A DNA stretch of 64,000 nt. It comes from Microglena sp. YARC. Its lineage: Eukaryota > Chlorophyta > Chlorophyceae > Chlamydomonadales > Chlamydomonadaceae. The stretch lies in contig CM039464.1 in assembly GCA_022414725.1 (NCBI GenBank), positions 13,580,541 to 13,644,540 of the forward strand, in the 5' to 3' direction. Every line of letters begins with the position of its first letter. Within the stretch, counting starts at the first letter, position 1. The notes under the pieces were generated by a model. That model ran no database searches. It had not been told where the DNA came from and was given only the letters and a program-made list of their open reading frames with translations. Position numbers and translations under genes: made by a program. Positions 53,801 through 64,000 of the stretch are shown in pieces.

Positions 53801-54360
53801 CCTCCCTCAACCCCACCCCAGCCACCCCATGCCCCACCATACACGACACTCCCCCCCCCTCCCCCCCCACACACACACTACCAATTACCCCCCCAACCAT
53901 ATACTGGCGTCCTCCATTGGGGGTGTCATGACACATATCAAGGACCTGCTTCCAACCCACAAAACCCCGCACACCGTACCCCTGTCCCACCACCACCACG
54001 TCTTGAAACACCAAAATACAAAACAACATGCTGAACTACCCAACATCAGAAAACACCACACAACATGCAAATGAGGCACGATGGTACCATACAACACTGC
54101 AACACCCGGCCCACGTAGGCAACTGTTGACCATCCCCCCCCCCTGCTTCATCACCCACATTGTCCTTAGCTAAGGTGTACCAAGAAGCATTTCAAGAACC
54201 TGGTCCTATCCACACCACGCTACCCCGAACAACACCATACCACACCACAAAATACTCCAACGAAACACAGCACAAACAAACTGCCTCACTACCTCACCAT
54301 CCACTCCCTATGTAGAGGTATGCCAAGAAGCATAACGTGAAGGTTGATGACAAGCCTTAA
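50888..54360 (+). CDS. RPL29: 60S ribosomal protein L29 (eL29)
   Basis: It is a small basic protein of the cytosolic large ribosomal subunit. Five exons join in frame into 57 aa: 50888-50902, 51013-51033, 52059-52124, 53019-53045 and 54316-54360; all introns are phase 0 with GT-AG borders. The product starts MSKSKNHTAHNQ, the conserved family start. It continues KKCHKNGIKKEKVYKYTSRK, GMDPSFLRNQ and RYAKKHNVKVDDKP. The length matches short eL29 forms. Met in the fourth exon follows the family sequence (KGMDPxFLRNQ), with a Lys-to-Ser change in PKFL. The exons are tiny (15 and 21 bases) and separated by introns up to 1.3 kb. Edges of exons 3 and 5 are copied into neighbouring introns. Confidence 0.95.
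52325..52415 (+). repeat. Poly-G tract and copy of RPL29 exon 3 end with donor
   Basis: About 28 G at 52330-52358 are followed at 52385-52413 by ACACCAGCAGGAAGGGTGTT then AGTACAACT. It matches the true exon end and donor at 52109-52137 (ACACCAGCAGGAAGGGTGTA then AGTACAATA) at 27 of 29 bases. Confidence 0.85.
52855..53018 (+). repeat. Tandem copies of the RPL29 intron 3 acceptor region
   Basis: Four units of about 45 bp repeat CTCATCCTGTTGTACTTCTG then TACAGCACTGTC; the last ends in TACTGCAG at the true acceptor (53018). Confidence 0.8.
53545..53570 (+). repeat. (GA)n microsatellite
   Basis: About 11 GA dinucleotides occur in RPL29 intron 4. Confidence 0.85.
54165..54210 (+). repeat. Copy of RPL29 exon 5 start
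   Basis: In intron 4, CTAAGGTGTACCAAGAAGCA then TTTCAAGAACCTGG matches the true exon 5 start (GTAGAGGTATGCCAAGAAGC then ATAACGTGAAGGTTG) with an AG at the same place. It lies about 140 bp upstream of the real exon. Confidence 0.75.
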
Positions 54361-56600
54361 GTAGAGAGCCATCTTCTCTATGGGTCACTTCGTCTGCAGC
54401 ACTCGTCTTTGCGTAAATGTTTTTGGTTTTTGCTCTCTAGCACTTGCGTGTAACTGATTGCGGCAACCTGTGAATCCCCCCCCCCCCCCCCAGTTTGGTT
54501 AGATTAAATTAGTAAATGGTCTTCCGTCTGACTGTCTCCCTCCTCGGTTTGGTAAGGTTAGTTGATAACCGTGCATGTGCTACCAGCCTTCAAGCTCCCT
54601 CCCTCCTGGTTTGGACAGTCTGTCAGCACGTTCAATGATCATGGATTGGATTGTTACATGCTCTTTTGGCGGAGCCCCCCAGGGTTACCCATTTGTGTGC
54701 CTTTCCGGCGACCGAGACACAGCCTGACACGTCAACTAACTGGCTTTGGTCAGCTCCATTTCCGTTGCGACACACTGTCCGCCAATTTTTTCCCCGTATG
54801 GCTTGTTCACTTAACTCCGGGCTGCTCGCCATCTATGGCGCGCGATGCGCCGCGAGATCAGGGAGCCAGCTAGGCGGATTAAATGATCTTGTACGTGGTT
54901 CATCCAGCAATTTGGCTGCTCGCCGTCTTCAGTTGCAAAACCAGGACAATGTGAACATTAATATATCATAATAATTACTTGTATCACATTTCCCATTTGT
55001 ATACGATCATATTATACTAACCGGATACAAGAGCTTAAACTTAGACTCGAACTTGGATACAATGCTCCAGTCTGTTGCGGCTTCTCGCTAGGTACTTTCA
55101 GAAGACCCCCAGCTCTGATGCCTGAGACGCAACCAATCGTACAGCCTGCCTCCCACTACAAAGCGGACCCTTCCTTCTGGACAAAGAACCCTCCCCACGC
55201 TGCATCTGCGACGGAGGTCGCAGCTTCTTGAACAACCTTGCTTCTCGCCCGCTTCGTCTATTAAACAATTAAAAGGCGACATACCGGTACTGAGAGAAGT
55301 TATTAGTGATAACTCTAGGTACCGGTATCGCATAGCTTGAACTTGGTTACATAGCTCAAGCCAGCAATATGGCTGCTCGCCGTCTTCGGCAGTTTAATCA
55401 ATTAAAACCGTATAGAAGTTTCTATTCTTCTTAAACTTGACCTTGGGTACATCGCTCCAGCCAGCAATTTGGCAGCTTGCCATCTTCGGTAGTAAAAAAT
55501 AATATTTACCAACAGGGGAAATGAAACAAATGGGTTGTGTCTCTTATTCTTCACTAGACCTGGCTACCGGGAAAGGTAGCATACATTGAATGTATTACAT
55601 TCTTCACCCCTGAGGAACACTGAGGCCTGGGACATGAATAATAACTTGTTCCAGCCTGCTCCGCCATCAACCCACTCACCTACTACCGGTATCAGACCCA
55701 CTCAAAACATTCTCTCCGGTAAACATTGTTTGTTTGTTACTGTTATACGTGATGTTTTTCAGTCCCGATGGGTTAGTTTACAGGAGGTACTAAAGTTACA
55801 CAAACTAAGTTGCCCTCCCTTTCTTTCTCTCTCTCTCCACCCCCCCCCCCCCCCCCCCTCCCCTCTAGGCAATGATCCGCGATCAGTTGGCTGATAGCTC
55901 CTGATTTCGCACGAGGGGGCTCAACACTGAAAGACGGTGAGCAGCCCAAAGTTGGCTGAAACACCATGTAACAATCCAATTCTATGTAGTGGCGCAAATA
56001 TGCAATACCTTCTACACTCCTGCAATATCCTCCTATAAAGTGCTTGCAAGGGATCTCCATATCTAACATCGTTATCCTTCCTAGGACTGGGCCGGGAGAC
56101 CTAGCCCTTCGAGGCAAAAAAATCAACCACTAATACCAACAATAACACCAGCCAGCAATACATCACCACCCACTGCCAACGAATAAAACCAACACAACAA
56201 GAACAGCAAGCAACACATCACCACTAGGGTACTTTTTCAGGAGGACTCCCAGCTCTCTGCTGCCTGCGACGCAACAATTGTATAGCCTGCGACGCACGGA
56301 CCCTTCCATCTGGTCAACGGACTCTCCCAATGTTGTGTTAGCGACGAAACAGACCGTTCAATCGTTGCGTCTGCCGACGGAGGACACAGCGTCCTATAAG
56401 CACCCTGACACCACCATCAGCAGCAACACAACACACTTCGATCTATACAACCTTGTTGGTCTTTGACAGTCCTGCATCAATGACTGGGTTCTTTATTTCT
56501 GGCATCACCTGCACGGAGGGTGAAACGAGTGATGTCAGAATGAAACTAGCCGATTTCCAGATAATCAGAGAGAGTAGACAAGAACGGAGTTGTACCCCTA
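54361..56600. repeat. Intergenic region with three dispersed hairpin repeats
   Basis: Copies of the hairpin family lie at 54895-54950, 55335-55395 and 55440-55505. A related GAGCAGCCCAAAGTTGGCTG unit at 55935-55970 is also found at 185-220 and 38210-38245. No coding sequence is supported. Confidence 0.55.
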
Positions 56601-56629
56601 TAACAATTGCTATCAGCTTGCTCCTCATC

Positions 56630-57290
56630 TCTCACTTACGGAAGCTCGGCGTCAGGATACATCGCCAGGACTCCCCCCCTCCCCACCCTCACCTCACCCG
56701 GCCTTGTCTTCACCCTCGGAAGCTCAGCATTAGGGTCCATTTGCCAAGAGCCCCCCACCCCCCCCACCTTGATCTCACCTCTGGGAGCTCAGCAATTAAG
56801 TCCATTGCCAGGAGGCCCCACGCCACCCACGCCACCCCCCTCGTATTCCCTCACCGCTCCAGAGCTCAGCATTAGGGTCCCATGCTAGGAGCCCCCCCCC
56901 CCCATCCCCCCACCACACACACACAGCACCACCAACTCGTATCTCACCTCCGGGAGCGCAGCATTGGGTCATTGCCAAGGATGCGAGACCCCCCCCCCCC
57001 CACCCCCCCCCAAAACCACCTACACACACACACACATATACACCACCACTGTATGCTCACTTCCGTGAGCGCAGCATTGGGGTCCATTGCCACCAGAAGG
57101 CCCCCCCCCCCCACCCCCCACAACACATCCCCACCCTCAGGTATCTCACCTCCGGAGCCGCAGCATTGGGGTCCATTGCCAGGAGCCCCCCCCCCCCCCC
57201 TCCCCACACACACACACCAACCACCTCCGTATCTCAACCTCCGGCGAGCGCAGCATTGGGGTTCCATTGCCAGAGAGGCATGTCACACCA
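56630..57290 (-). repeat. Array of eight exon-end-like units (LAMDPNAALPE then donor)
   Basis: On the minus strand each unit reads GGCAATGGACCCCAATGCTG then CGCTCCCGGAGGTGAG, encoding LAMDPNAALPE up to a GGTGAG donor. Copies lie near 56640, 56712, 56770, 56850, 56945, 57060, 57150 and 57240, separated by C and CA runs. It looks like an exon 3' edge array of a minus-strand gene whose other exons I cannot place. Confidence 0.55.
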
Positions 57291-57359
57291 ACCACCACAC
57301 GGCCAGCTCATCAATTGAGCACGTTTGAAGTAACGGTGCATCCGCTGCGCATTGTTGGT

Positions 57360-59570
57360 GATCATTATGTAAGTATGATGTGTTATTTATGTGACATACT
57401 CATAATCGATGATGTGTGATTTAAAGTACTCATGATGTGTGATTTAAAAGTACTCATGGATTTGTGTGATTTTAAAGTAATGATGATGTGTGATTTAAGT
57501 ACTGATGATTGTTGATTAAAGTACTCATGATTGTGATTTTAAAGGTACTCAGATTGGATTTAAAGTACTCATGAGTGGATTTTAAGAGTACTCATGATGT
57601 GTGATTTAAAAAGTACTCATATGGTGATTTAAAGTACTCATGATGTTGATTTAAAGTACTCATGGAATGTTGTGATTTAAAGATACTTCATGATGTGTGA
57701 TTAAAGTACTCATGGATTGTGATTTAAGTATCAGATGTGTGATTTAAAGTACTCATGGATGGTGATTTAAAGTACCGCAGAGTGTTGATTAAAGTACTCA
57801 ATGATGTGATTTAAAGTACCATGATGTGTGATTAAAGTACTCATGATGTGTGATTAAAGTACTCATGATGTGTGATTTAAAGTACCATGATGGTGTGATT
57901 AAAGTACTCATTGAGTGTGATTTAAAGTACTCATGATGTGTGATTAAAGTAGCTTATGATGTGTGATTAAAGTACTTCAATGATGTGTGATTTAAAGTAG
58001 GCCATGATGTGTGATTTAAAGTACTCATAAATGTGTGATTTAAGTTACTCATGAGTGGGATTTAAAGTACTCAATGAGGTGTGAATTTAAGTACTCATCG
58101 TGTGATTTAAAGTATCATGATGTTGATTTAAAGTACCATGATGATGTGATTAAAGTACTCATAGATCTGTGATGTAAAGTACTCATCGATGTGTGATTAA
58201 AGACTCATGATGTGTGATTTAAAAAGTACTGCATGAGTGTGATTTAAAAGCTATCTTCATGATGGTGATTTAAAGTACTCCATGATGTGTCGAATTAAAT
58301 GTAGCTCAATGATGGTCGTGATTTAACAGTACTCATGATGCGTGCCTTTTAAAGTCTTCTCATGATGCGTGATTTAAAGTACTCAATGATGCGTGATTTA
58401 AAGTCACTGCAGATGCGTGATTAAAGTACTACTCATGAATGCGTGATTTTAAAGTACTCCATGAGGCTGATTGTAAAGTACTCATGATGCGTGATTATGT
58501 ACTGCATGTTGTGATTTAAGTACTTCATGAATCGTGTGATTTAAAGTACATCATGAAGTGTGATTTAAATACTCATTGATGTGTGATTTAAACAGTACTC
58601 AATGATGTGTGTTAAAGTACTCATGATGTGATTTTAAAGTAAACTCATGATGTGTGAATTTAAAGTACTCATGAATGTGTTGATTTAAAGTACTCCATGA
58701 GTGTGGATTTAAAGTACTCATGATGTGTGATGTAAAGTACTCATATGTTGGGAATTTAAGTACTGCATGATGTTGAATTTAAAGTACTCATGAGTTGTAT
58801 TTAAGTACTCATAGATTCGTGATTTAAAGTACTGCATAGATGCGTGATTTATAAGTACTCATGAAATGGTGTGATTTAACCGTACTCATGTACTGTGTGA
58901 TTAAAGTACTCTGATGTGTGGATTTAAATACTCAGATGTGTGATTTAAAGTACTCATGATGTGTGATGCTTAAAGTACTTCATGATGTGTGATTTAAAGA
59001 GTACTCATGATGTGTGAATTTAAAGTACTCAATGGGTGTGTGATTTAAGTACCATGATGTGTTGATTTAAAGTACCATGATGTGTGATTTAAAGTACTCA
59101 TGATGTGTGATTAAAGTACTCATGTATTTTGATAAAGTACTCAATGATGTGTGATTTAAAGTACTCATGATGTGTGATTAAAGTACTCATGAGTGTGATT
59201 TAAAGTACTCATTGATGTTGATTTAAAAGTACTCATGAAATGTGTGAAGTTTAAAGTACCTCATACGAATGTTGTGATTTACCAAGTACTCATTGATGTG
59301 TGATTTAAAGTACTCAATGAATTTGTGAATTTAAAGTATCCTCATGAGGTGAATTAAAGTACTGCATGATGTGTGATTAAAGTAACCAGATGTTATTTAA
59401 TAGTACTCATGATGTGTGGATTTAAGTACTGCATGATGGTGTGATTGAAGTACTCATGATGTAAGTGAATTTAACACGTACTCATGAGTGTGATTAAAGT
59501 ACTATCATGATTGTGATTTAAATACTCAAATGTGTGATTTATAAGTACAGCATGATGTGTGATTTATTTA
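57360..59570. repeat. Satellite array, unit about 23 bp, roughly 90-100 copies
   Basis: The consensus unit is GATGTGTGATTTAAAGTACT then CAT. Almost every unit carries a one-base insertion or deletion. Both ends share TTATTTATGTGACATACT (near 57385 and 59567). The indel-dominated variation points to poorly corrected reads as much as true divergence. Confidence 0.9.
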
Positions 59571-59574
59571 TGTG

Positions 59575-60340
59575 ACATACTTCTGTTTGTTCTGTTCTGA
59601 TCTTTAATTAATGTAGGGGTCTACTATGTTATATAATATTAGTCGAATAAATAATATTATACAATATGTATAATCATTAGCGGACGACGCCGTGTCACCA
59701 AATTTCAAATTTATCTTGAAAAACTAATATTATTTGTGACACCTATAAAATATCAAGTGTTCATATAGTTTTTAAACACTATATAATAAGTGCCGTTCCG
59801 CTACTATAGTGTGATGTATAGTGTTATTGTTTGTACATTCTGTTAAAGATTCTAATGCTTATGATATGTTATGTCATGTTTTTGTTGTGATATGTTAGTT
59901 GTTTATATTGTTATGTTATGTGATGTATAATTTATGACTTTTATATAATACTTTATGTTAAACCGTGATGTGATTGATATATATGATATGTTAGTTGTGC
60001 TTGTGAATGTATGTCACATGAGTCAGTATGAAAGTCATACGGTATGTCATGTTGTGTGCAATTAATGTTACCATGTCAATGTATTTTATGTTAGATATGT
60101 GATATGTGTATTTTATGTTTTGTCATGCTATGTTATACATTTAGTCAGTTTAGTTCAGTTAAATTAAAAAATCAATAACTTTGTTTGAATTTTGCGCTGG
60201 TTCGGTCTAATTTAATACACTTACATAATTACCATTATAAAATAATGCTATTTTGGGGCTCTTTGCTTTTTTCTGTCCATTTCAAAAAAGTTTTTTTTAT
60301 ATTATAACTTGTCATAATCATATTTATTTTTTCCTTTTGC
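59575..60340. other. AT-rich island
   Basis: This is about 760 bp of much lower GC content than the rest of the window, with many TATGTTATGT and TTATATAAT words and no long ORF. It could be an inserted element or organelle-derived DNA; I cannot recognise a gene in it. Confidence 0.55.
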
Positions 60341-60364
60341 TTCTGTTGGTCTATTCTTGTCCCA

Positions 60365-61640
60365 TCAAGAATCCTCCACCTGGACTGCAACTGGCCTGAG
60401 CCTAACCACACCACCACCGGAACGCACCTCAGTCTAGCCAACCCCCCACCCTTTGACTCACCCAGTCCGAGCACCTCTTCTACCCTGGGGCCCCCCTTTT
60501 GGGGTTCCTCCAAACCAAAAACCACCCACCACACCTCTAACTGAAACCACACGCACCTCAACAATCCAAACACCCCATCCCTTGATGCACCCAGTCCAGC
60601 AACCTCAACAAGAAATGTCCTCACGCCCCCCCCCCTCCCCCCGCACCACCACCACCACACACACCCTGATTTGCAGACTCATACCCATACCCTAACTCCA
60701 CCAAAACACAACCGTCAAATCCGATACACTTCCAGTCCTTTACTCACCCCTGTCCAGTACCCTCCAAAAGAATTCCTGCACCTCCCCCACCACCACACCC
60801 TGATCTCGCACCACACCACACCCCAAACTCCCACCACCCTGGCCACCTCAATCCAACAGCGCCCATCCCTGTGACTTACCCGCCAGTCCCAGCAACCGTC
60901 CACCAGAAGTCCTTCACCCCTACACAATAAAACACACAGCCCTGATCACACCATGCACACCCTGCTTTGCACCATTACCAAGTCGAGCGCCTGAACTCCA
61001 CCACCACGCACCTTCAATTGGAACACTTCCGGCACATCCCTTTGACTCCCCCATCCAGCACTCCACAAGAATGTCCTCACCACCTGACCACCCCACCAGA
61101 ATCACACCACCAGACACCGCCTAACCTCTAACCACCACGACCTCAATGGAACACCACATACCCTTGACTCCCCCAGTCCCAGTACTACACAAGAATCGTT
61201 CCTCAACCCCCACCACCATAGCCACGATCACACCAACCACACACCCTGATCTGGACCACCACAACACCCTTACCAACCCAACCTCTAACTCACCACCATA
61301 ACCTGAATCACTACACCACACCCTGATCTGCCACCACCACCACACTCTAACTACCACCACCAACCACCTCAATCTAACACCGCCATCCCTTTGCTCACCC
61401 AGTCAGTACCTCCACAAGACTGTCCTTACACCGACCAACACCACACCCTGATCACTACCACCCCAACCCGACACCACCACTACAGCCTGAATCTGCACCA
61501 CGCACCACACCCTTACCCACCATCCACGCACTTCAATTAACACCCCATCCCTTGCCTCACCGAGTCCATACTCCACAACAACGCCGAGTCCCTTCCGACG
61601 TAGTCCTGTCACAGGATTTGGGACTTGTGCACCGTCATTT
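60365..61640 (-). repeat. Array of about nine exon-donor-like units, noisy
   Basis: The minus-strand unit of about 115-170 bp contains ATTCTTGTGGAGGTGCTGGA then CTGGGTGAGTCAAAGGGATG. GGTGAGT looks like a donor after an ILVEVLDW-like codon string. The rightmost unit (61565-61620) reads DYVGRDSALLWSMDS after a GACAG acceptor-like site and may be the real exon. The family is not recognised. Confidence 0.45.
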
Positions 61641-62425
61641 CCACAGCCCTAGGACCAGGTATCTACAATGATGGCAGAGGGTGTGATGCGGGTTCGGGTG
61701 AGGGGGCGTAGTAGTTGTGTATGTGTGTGCGTGAAGAAGAGGGGGGGGGGGGGGGGGGGTAGCAACTGTTTGGGGGCTACGGTTGGCAACTCTCTCCACC
61801 GCCTAGGACCAGCGACCTACGATGATGGGCAGAGGGTGTGTAGCGGGTCGGGGTGAGGGGCGTAGAAAGGTTGTGTATTTGTGTGTGGTGGGGGTGCGAG
61901 GGGGGGGGGGGGGGGGGGGGGTGGGGGGGGGGGGGGGGCACTGTTGGAGGGCTACGCTGGCACCTTCCTCTCCACTGCCTAGGACCAGCACCACGATGAT
62001 GGGCAGAAGTGTGTAAAGGGTCGGGTGAGGGCGTTACAAGGTTGTGTATGTGTGTGTGAGAGAGAGAGTAGGGTGTGGGGTGGAGAGATAAGAGGTATTA
62101 CTGTTCGGGGGCTAGGCATGGCAGCCCTCTTTCCACAGCCTAAGGAACCAGCACCTTGCAAATGATGGGTAGGAGGGTGTATGAGGGTCGGGGGGAGGTG
62201 GGGTAGTAGGTTTGGTGTGTGTGAATGAAGGTGGCGGAGGGGGGGTACAGGGTGTGTATTGTGTGTTGGGGGGTGGGGATTCACGACCTATGACTGCAGC
62301 ACACAATGATCGGGGCAGAGGGTGCGTTATGAGAGGGGGTGTAACATTGTTGTTGCACTCGTCCATGATCCAAGCAGCCTAGGACGCACACCTACGATGA
62401 TGGGGGGAGAGGTGTGTTGTGAGGG
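61640..62425. repeat. Six units around CCTAGGACCAGC..ACGATGATGGGC
   Basis: Units lie near 61640, 61800, 61975, 62130, 62280 and 62375, with the sequence CCTAGGACCAGCGACCTACG then ATGATGGGCAGAGGGTGTGT. Long G tracts lie between them (61740-61760, 61895-61940). They are similar in style to the exon-edge arrays, but no exon is assigned. Confidence 0.5.
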
Positions 62426-62629
62426 ATGGGTTGGCAAAAAGAAGGCGGGTCATACTAAAGTGGCGTACTTGGTCCTCGCCGCTCCTCCTCCTCCCCCCCC
62501 CCCCCTCCCCCCCCCCACACACACACACACATAACCTCACCCATCGCACACACACCCCCCTCTTTCCTCCTCTCCCTCCTTCGCCTCCCTCCTTGCCTCC
62601 CCACCACCCCTCGCTTCCTCCCCCATCCC

Positions 62630-63195
62630 CTCTCCCTCAGCGTGGATTGAGGAGATTAAGAACACTTGGATGTTGGAGTGAGCTCCTCCATGCGGAGTCC
62701 CTTCCACAGGACAACGACTACCACCACCGACCACTCCCCCAACCCACAACCACCATCACAAGAGGGGGTCCTACCTCAGCGTGGATTGAGGAGTTCTAAG
62801 AACATTGAGCTGTGGGGGTGAACCTCGCTCCATTCGCCCTAGCTCCACAGGACAAACGACACCACCACCACCAACAGGCAACCACCACCACACACGCAAC
62901 CACATCACCATCACAAAGAGTAATGCCGTACCTCAGGCGATGAGAGTCTAAGAAGCACTAGGACTGTTCGGGAGTTAACCTGCTTCCACGCCGTAGGCTT
63001 CCACAGGAGCAACGACACCGAACACCAAACTGCTCCACCACCATCAACCACCTACGCACCTCCCACCACCACCCACCATCAAAATATCAATATCAAAATA
63101 GGGGGCCTACCTCAGGGCGTGATTAAAGGAGTCTAAGAACACTAGCTGTCGGCGAGTGAAGCCTCTCCAATCGCCGTGGCTTCCACATCAGGTAC
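62630..63195. repeat. Four units with CCTCAGCGTGGATTGAGGAG
   Basis: The period is about 145-175 bp. Each unit runs CCTCAGCGTGGATTGAGGAG, a TCTAAGAACACT segment, CTTCCACAGGACAACGAC and CAC/ACC repeats. On the minus strand GTCGTTGTCCTGTGGAAG leads to VFLxSFNHALRG-like codons. No family is recognised. Confidence 0.45.
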
Positions 63196-63880
63196 ACTTG
63201 TCCACTTGTGCAACGATAAGATACCTGGGATATGAACCATTGTTCAACCGCAAAGCCTCGTGTTGGAAGTACCTGCAACAGCGGTGGTTGGGTAACAATC
63301 AGGCGTCGACGGTAAGAGTGCTCGTCACAAACACTGTTCAGATACAGGTCACTTGAGCAAAACGATTAGAACCTGGGATCGAACATGGTCACTGCAAAAA
63401 GCCCGTGTCAATGTACCGCAACAGCAGGGTGGGGTAACACAAGTCGTACGGTAAGAGTGCCTGTCAACAAACCACTGTTGCAGATACATTCACTTGTAGC
63501 AAATAACGAAGAATACCGGATTCTGAACATGGTTCACATGCAAGCCCGTTTAAGTACTGCAACAGCGAATGTAGGGGTAAACAGGCGTAACGTGTAAGGA
63601 GTGCTGCTCACAAACCACTGTTCAGATACAATTCACTTGTAGCAACGAAGAACCTGGATCTGAAACAGTCACTGCAAAGCCCGTGGTTATGTAGCCTGCA
63701 ACAAGCAGGTGGGTAACAAGGCGTACGGTAAAGAGTGCTGTCACAAACCACGTTCATATACATTCCAACTGTAGCAACGATAAAACCTGGGATCTAACAA
63801 TGTTCACCGCAAGCCCTGTGTTGAAGTACCTGCAACAAGCGAGGGTGGGTGTTATTGCTGAACACAGTGGTGGGGTGACA
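63195..63880 (+). repeat. Five units with a GTACGGTAAGAGTG donor-like site
   Basis: The unit of about 140-150 bp runs TTGTAGCAACGATAAAACCT, GGGATCTGAACATGGTTCAC, TGCAAAGCCCGTGTT, GTACCTGCAACAAGCAGG and GGTAACAAGGCGTACGGTAA. It has many one-base indels between copies. CGTACGGTAAGAG fits a donor, so this may again be an exon edge. The window ends inside this noisy zone. Confidence 0.5.
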
Positions 63881-64000
63881 CAACTAGGGGGAGGAGGGGG
63901 AGGGGTAGGGACGGCGCAGTTGCGCGGGACATACGGTTGTTAACACCGTGTGTTGACCAAAGAGATTGAAGGATCTGCAACGGGGTGGGGCGAACATACA

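Noticed and set aside
63700..63730. GGGTAACAAGGCGTACGG resembling GNKAYI of alpha-CA2 exon 4
   Set aside because: The match is about ten bases only and the rest of the unit does not resemble carbonic anhydrase.

Overview
KIND OF DNA. This is nuclear DNA of a photosynthetic eukaryote, most likely a chlorophyte or prasinophyte-type green alga. The evidence is many short GT-AG introns, algal-style plastid transit peptides, a CP12 gene, thylakoid-lumen alpha-carbonic anhydrases resembling the Chlamydomonas CAH3 type, and eukaryotic housekeeping genes (RPL29, COP9 signalosome subunit 8). The species cannot be fixed from sequence alone; a Cymbomonas- or Pyramimonas-like alga is a guess. Consensus quality is uneven. 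About 25.5-34 kb and 57-64 kb carry many one-base indels of the kind left by uncorrected long reads, so frame breaks there are not proof of pseudogenes. LAYOUT. (1) 1457-12019, minus: a complete, in-frame, seven-exon alpha-carbonic anhydrase gene (alpha-CA1, 376 aa) with transit peptide, twin-arginine-like lumenal signal and all active-site residues. (2) 12354-14406, plus: divergent from alpha-CA1, an unknown plastid protein with one membrane span. (3) 15794-17896, plus: CP12, the redox linker of GAPDH and PRK. (4) 17.3-20.9 kb: small mobile-element remnants. (5) 21346-23985, minus: COP9 signalosome subunit 8. (6) 24507-36011, plus: divergent from CSN8, a second alpha-CA (alpha-CA2) with the same intron phases as alpha-CA1 but a damaged reading frame in this assembly. 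(7) 36-41 kb: repeats. (8) 41123-43949, minus: a zinc-finger protein with a long low-complexity tail. (9) 44.5-47.7 kb: minisatellites, followed by an exon of an unrecognised minus-strand gene (47807-48057). (10) 49.2-50.7 kb: a nearly perfect 725-bp tandem duplication. (11) 50888-54360, plus: RPL29. (12) 54.5-64 kb: repeats, including a roughly 2.1-kb satellite, an AT-rich island and several noisy exon-junction-like arrays. MAIN OBSERVATION. In six or more unrelated genes the introns hold tandem, diverged copies of the adjacent exon edge together with its splice site. Sometimes this is the 3' end of the exon plus its donor, sometimes the acceptor plus the 5' end of the exon. Both alpha-CA genes have this at nearly every intron (up to about 13 copies), and single or few copies occur in CP12, CSN8, RPL29, the zinc-finger gene and the gene at 48 kb. 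The introns therefore appear to grow by duplication across exon-intron borders, leaving arrays of decoy splice sites. The functional theme of the recognisable genes is inorganic-carbon supply to the lumen (two alpha-CAs) and Calvin-cycle control (CP12), mixed with housekeeping genes; no operon-like unit is implied.
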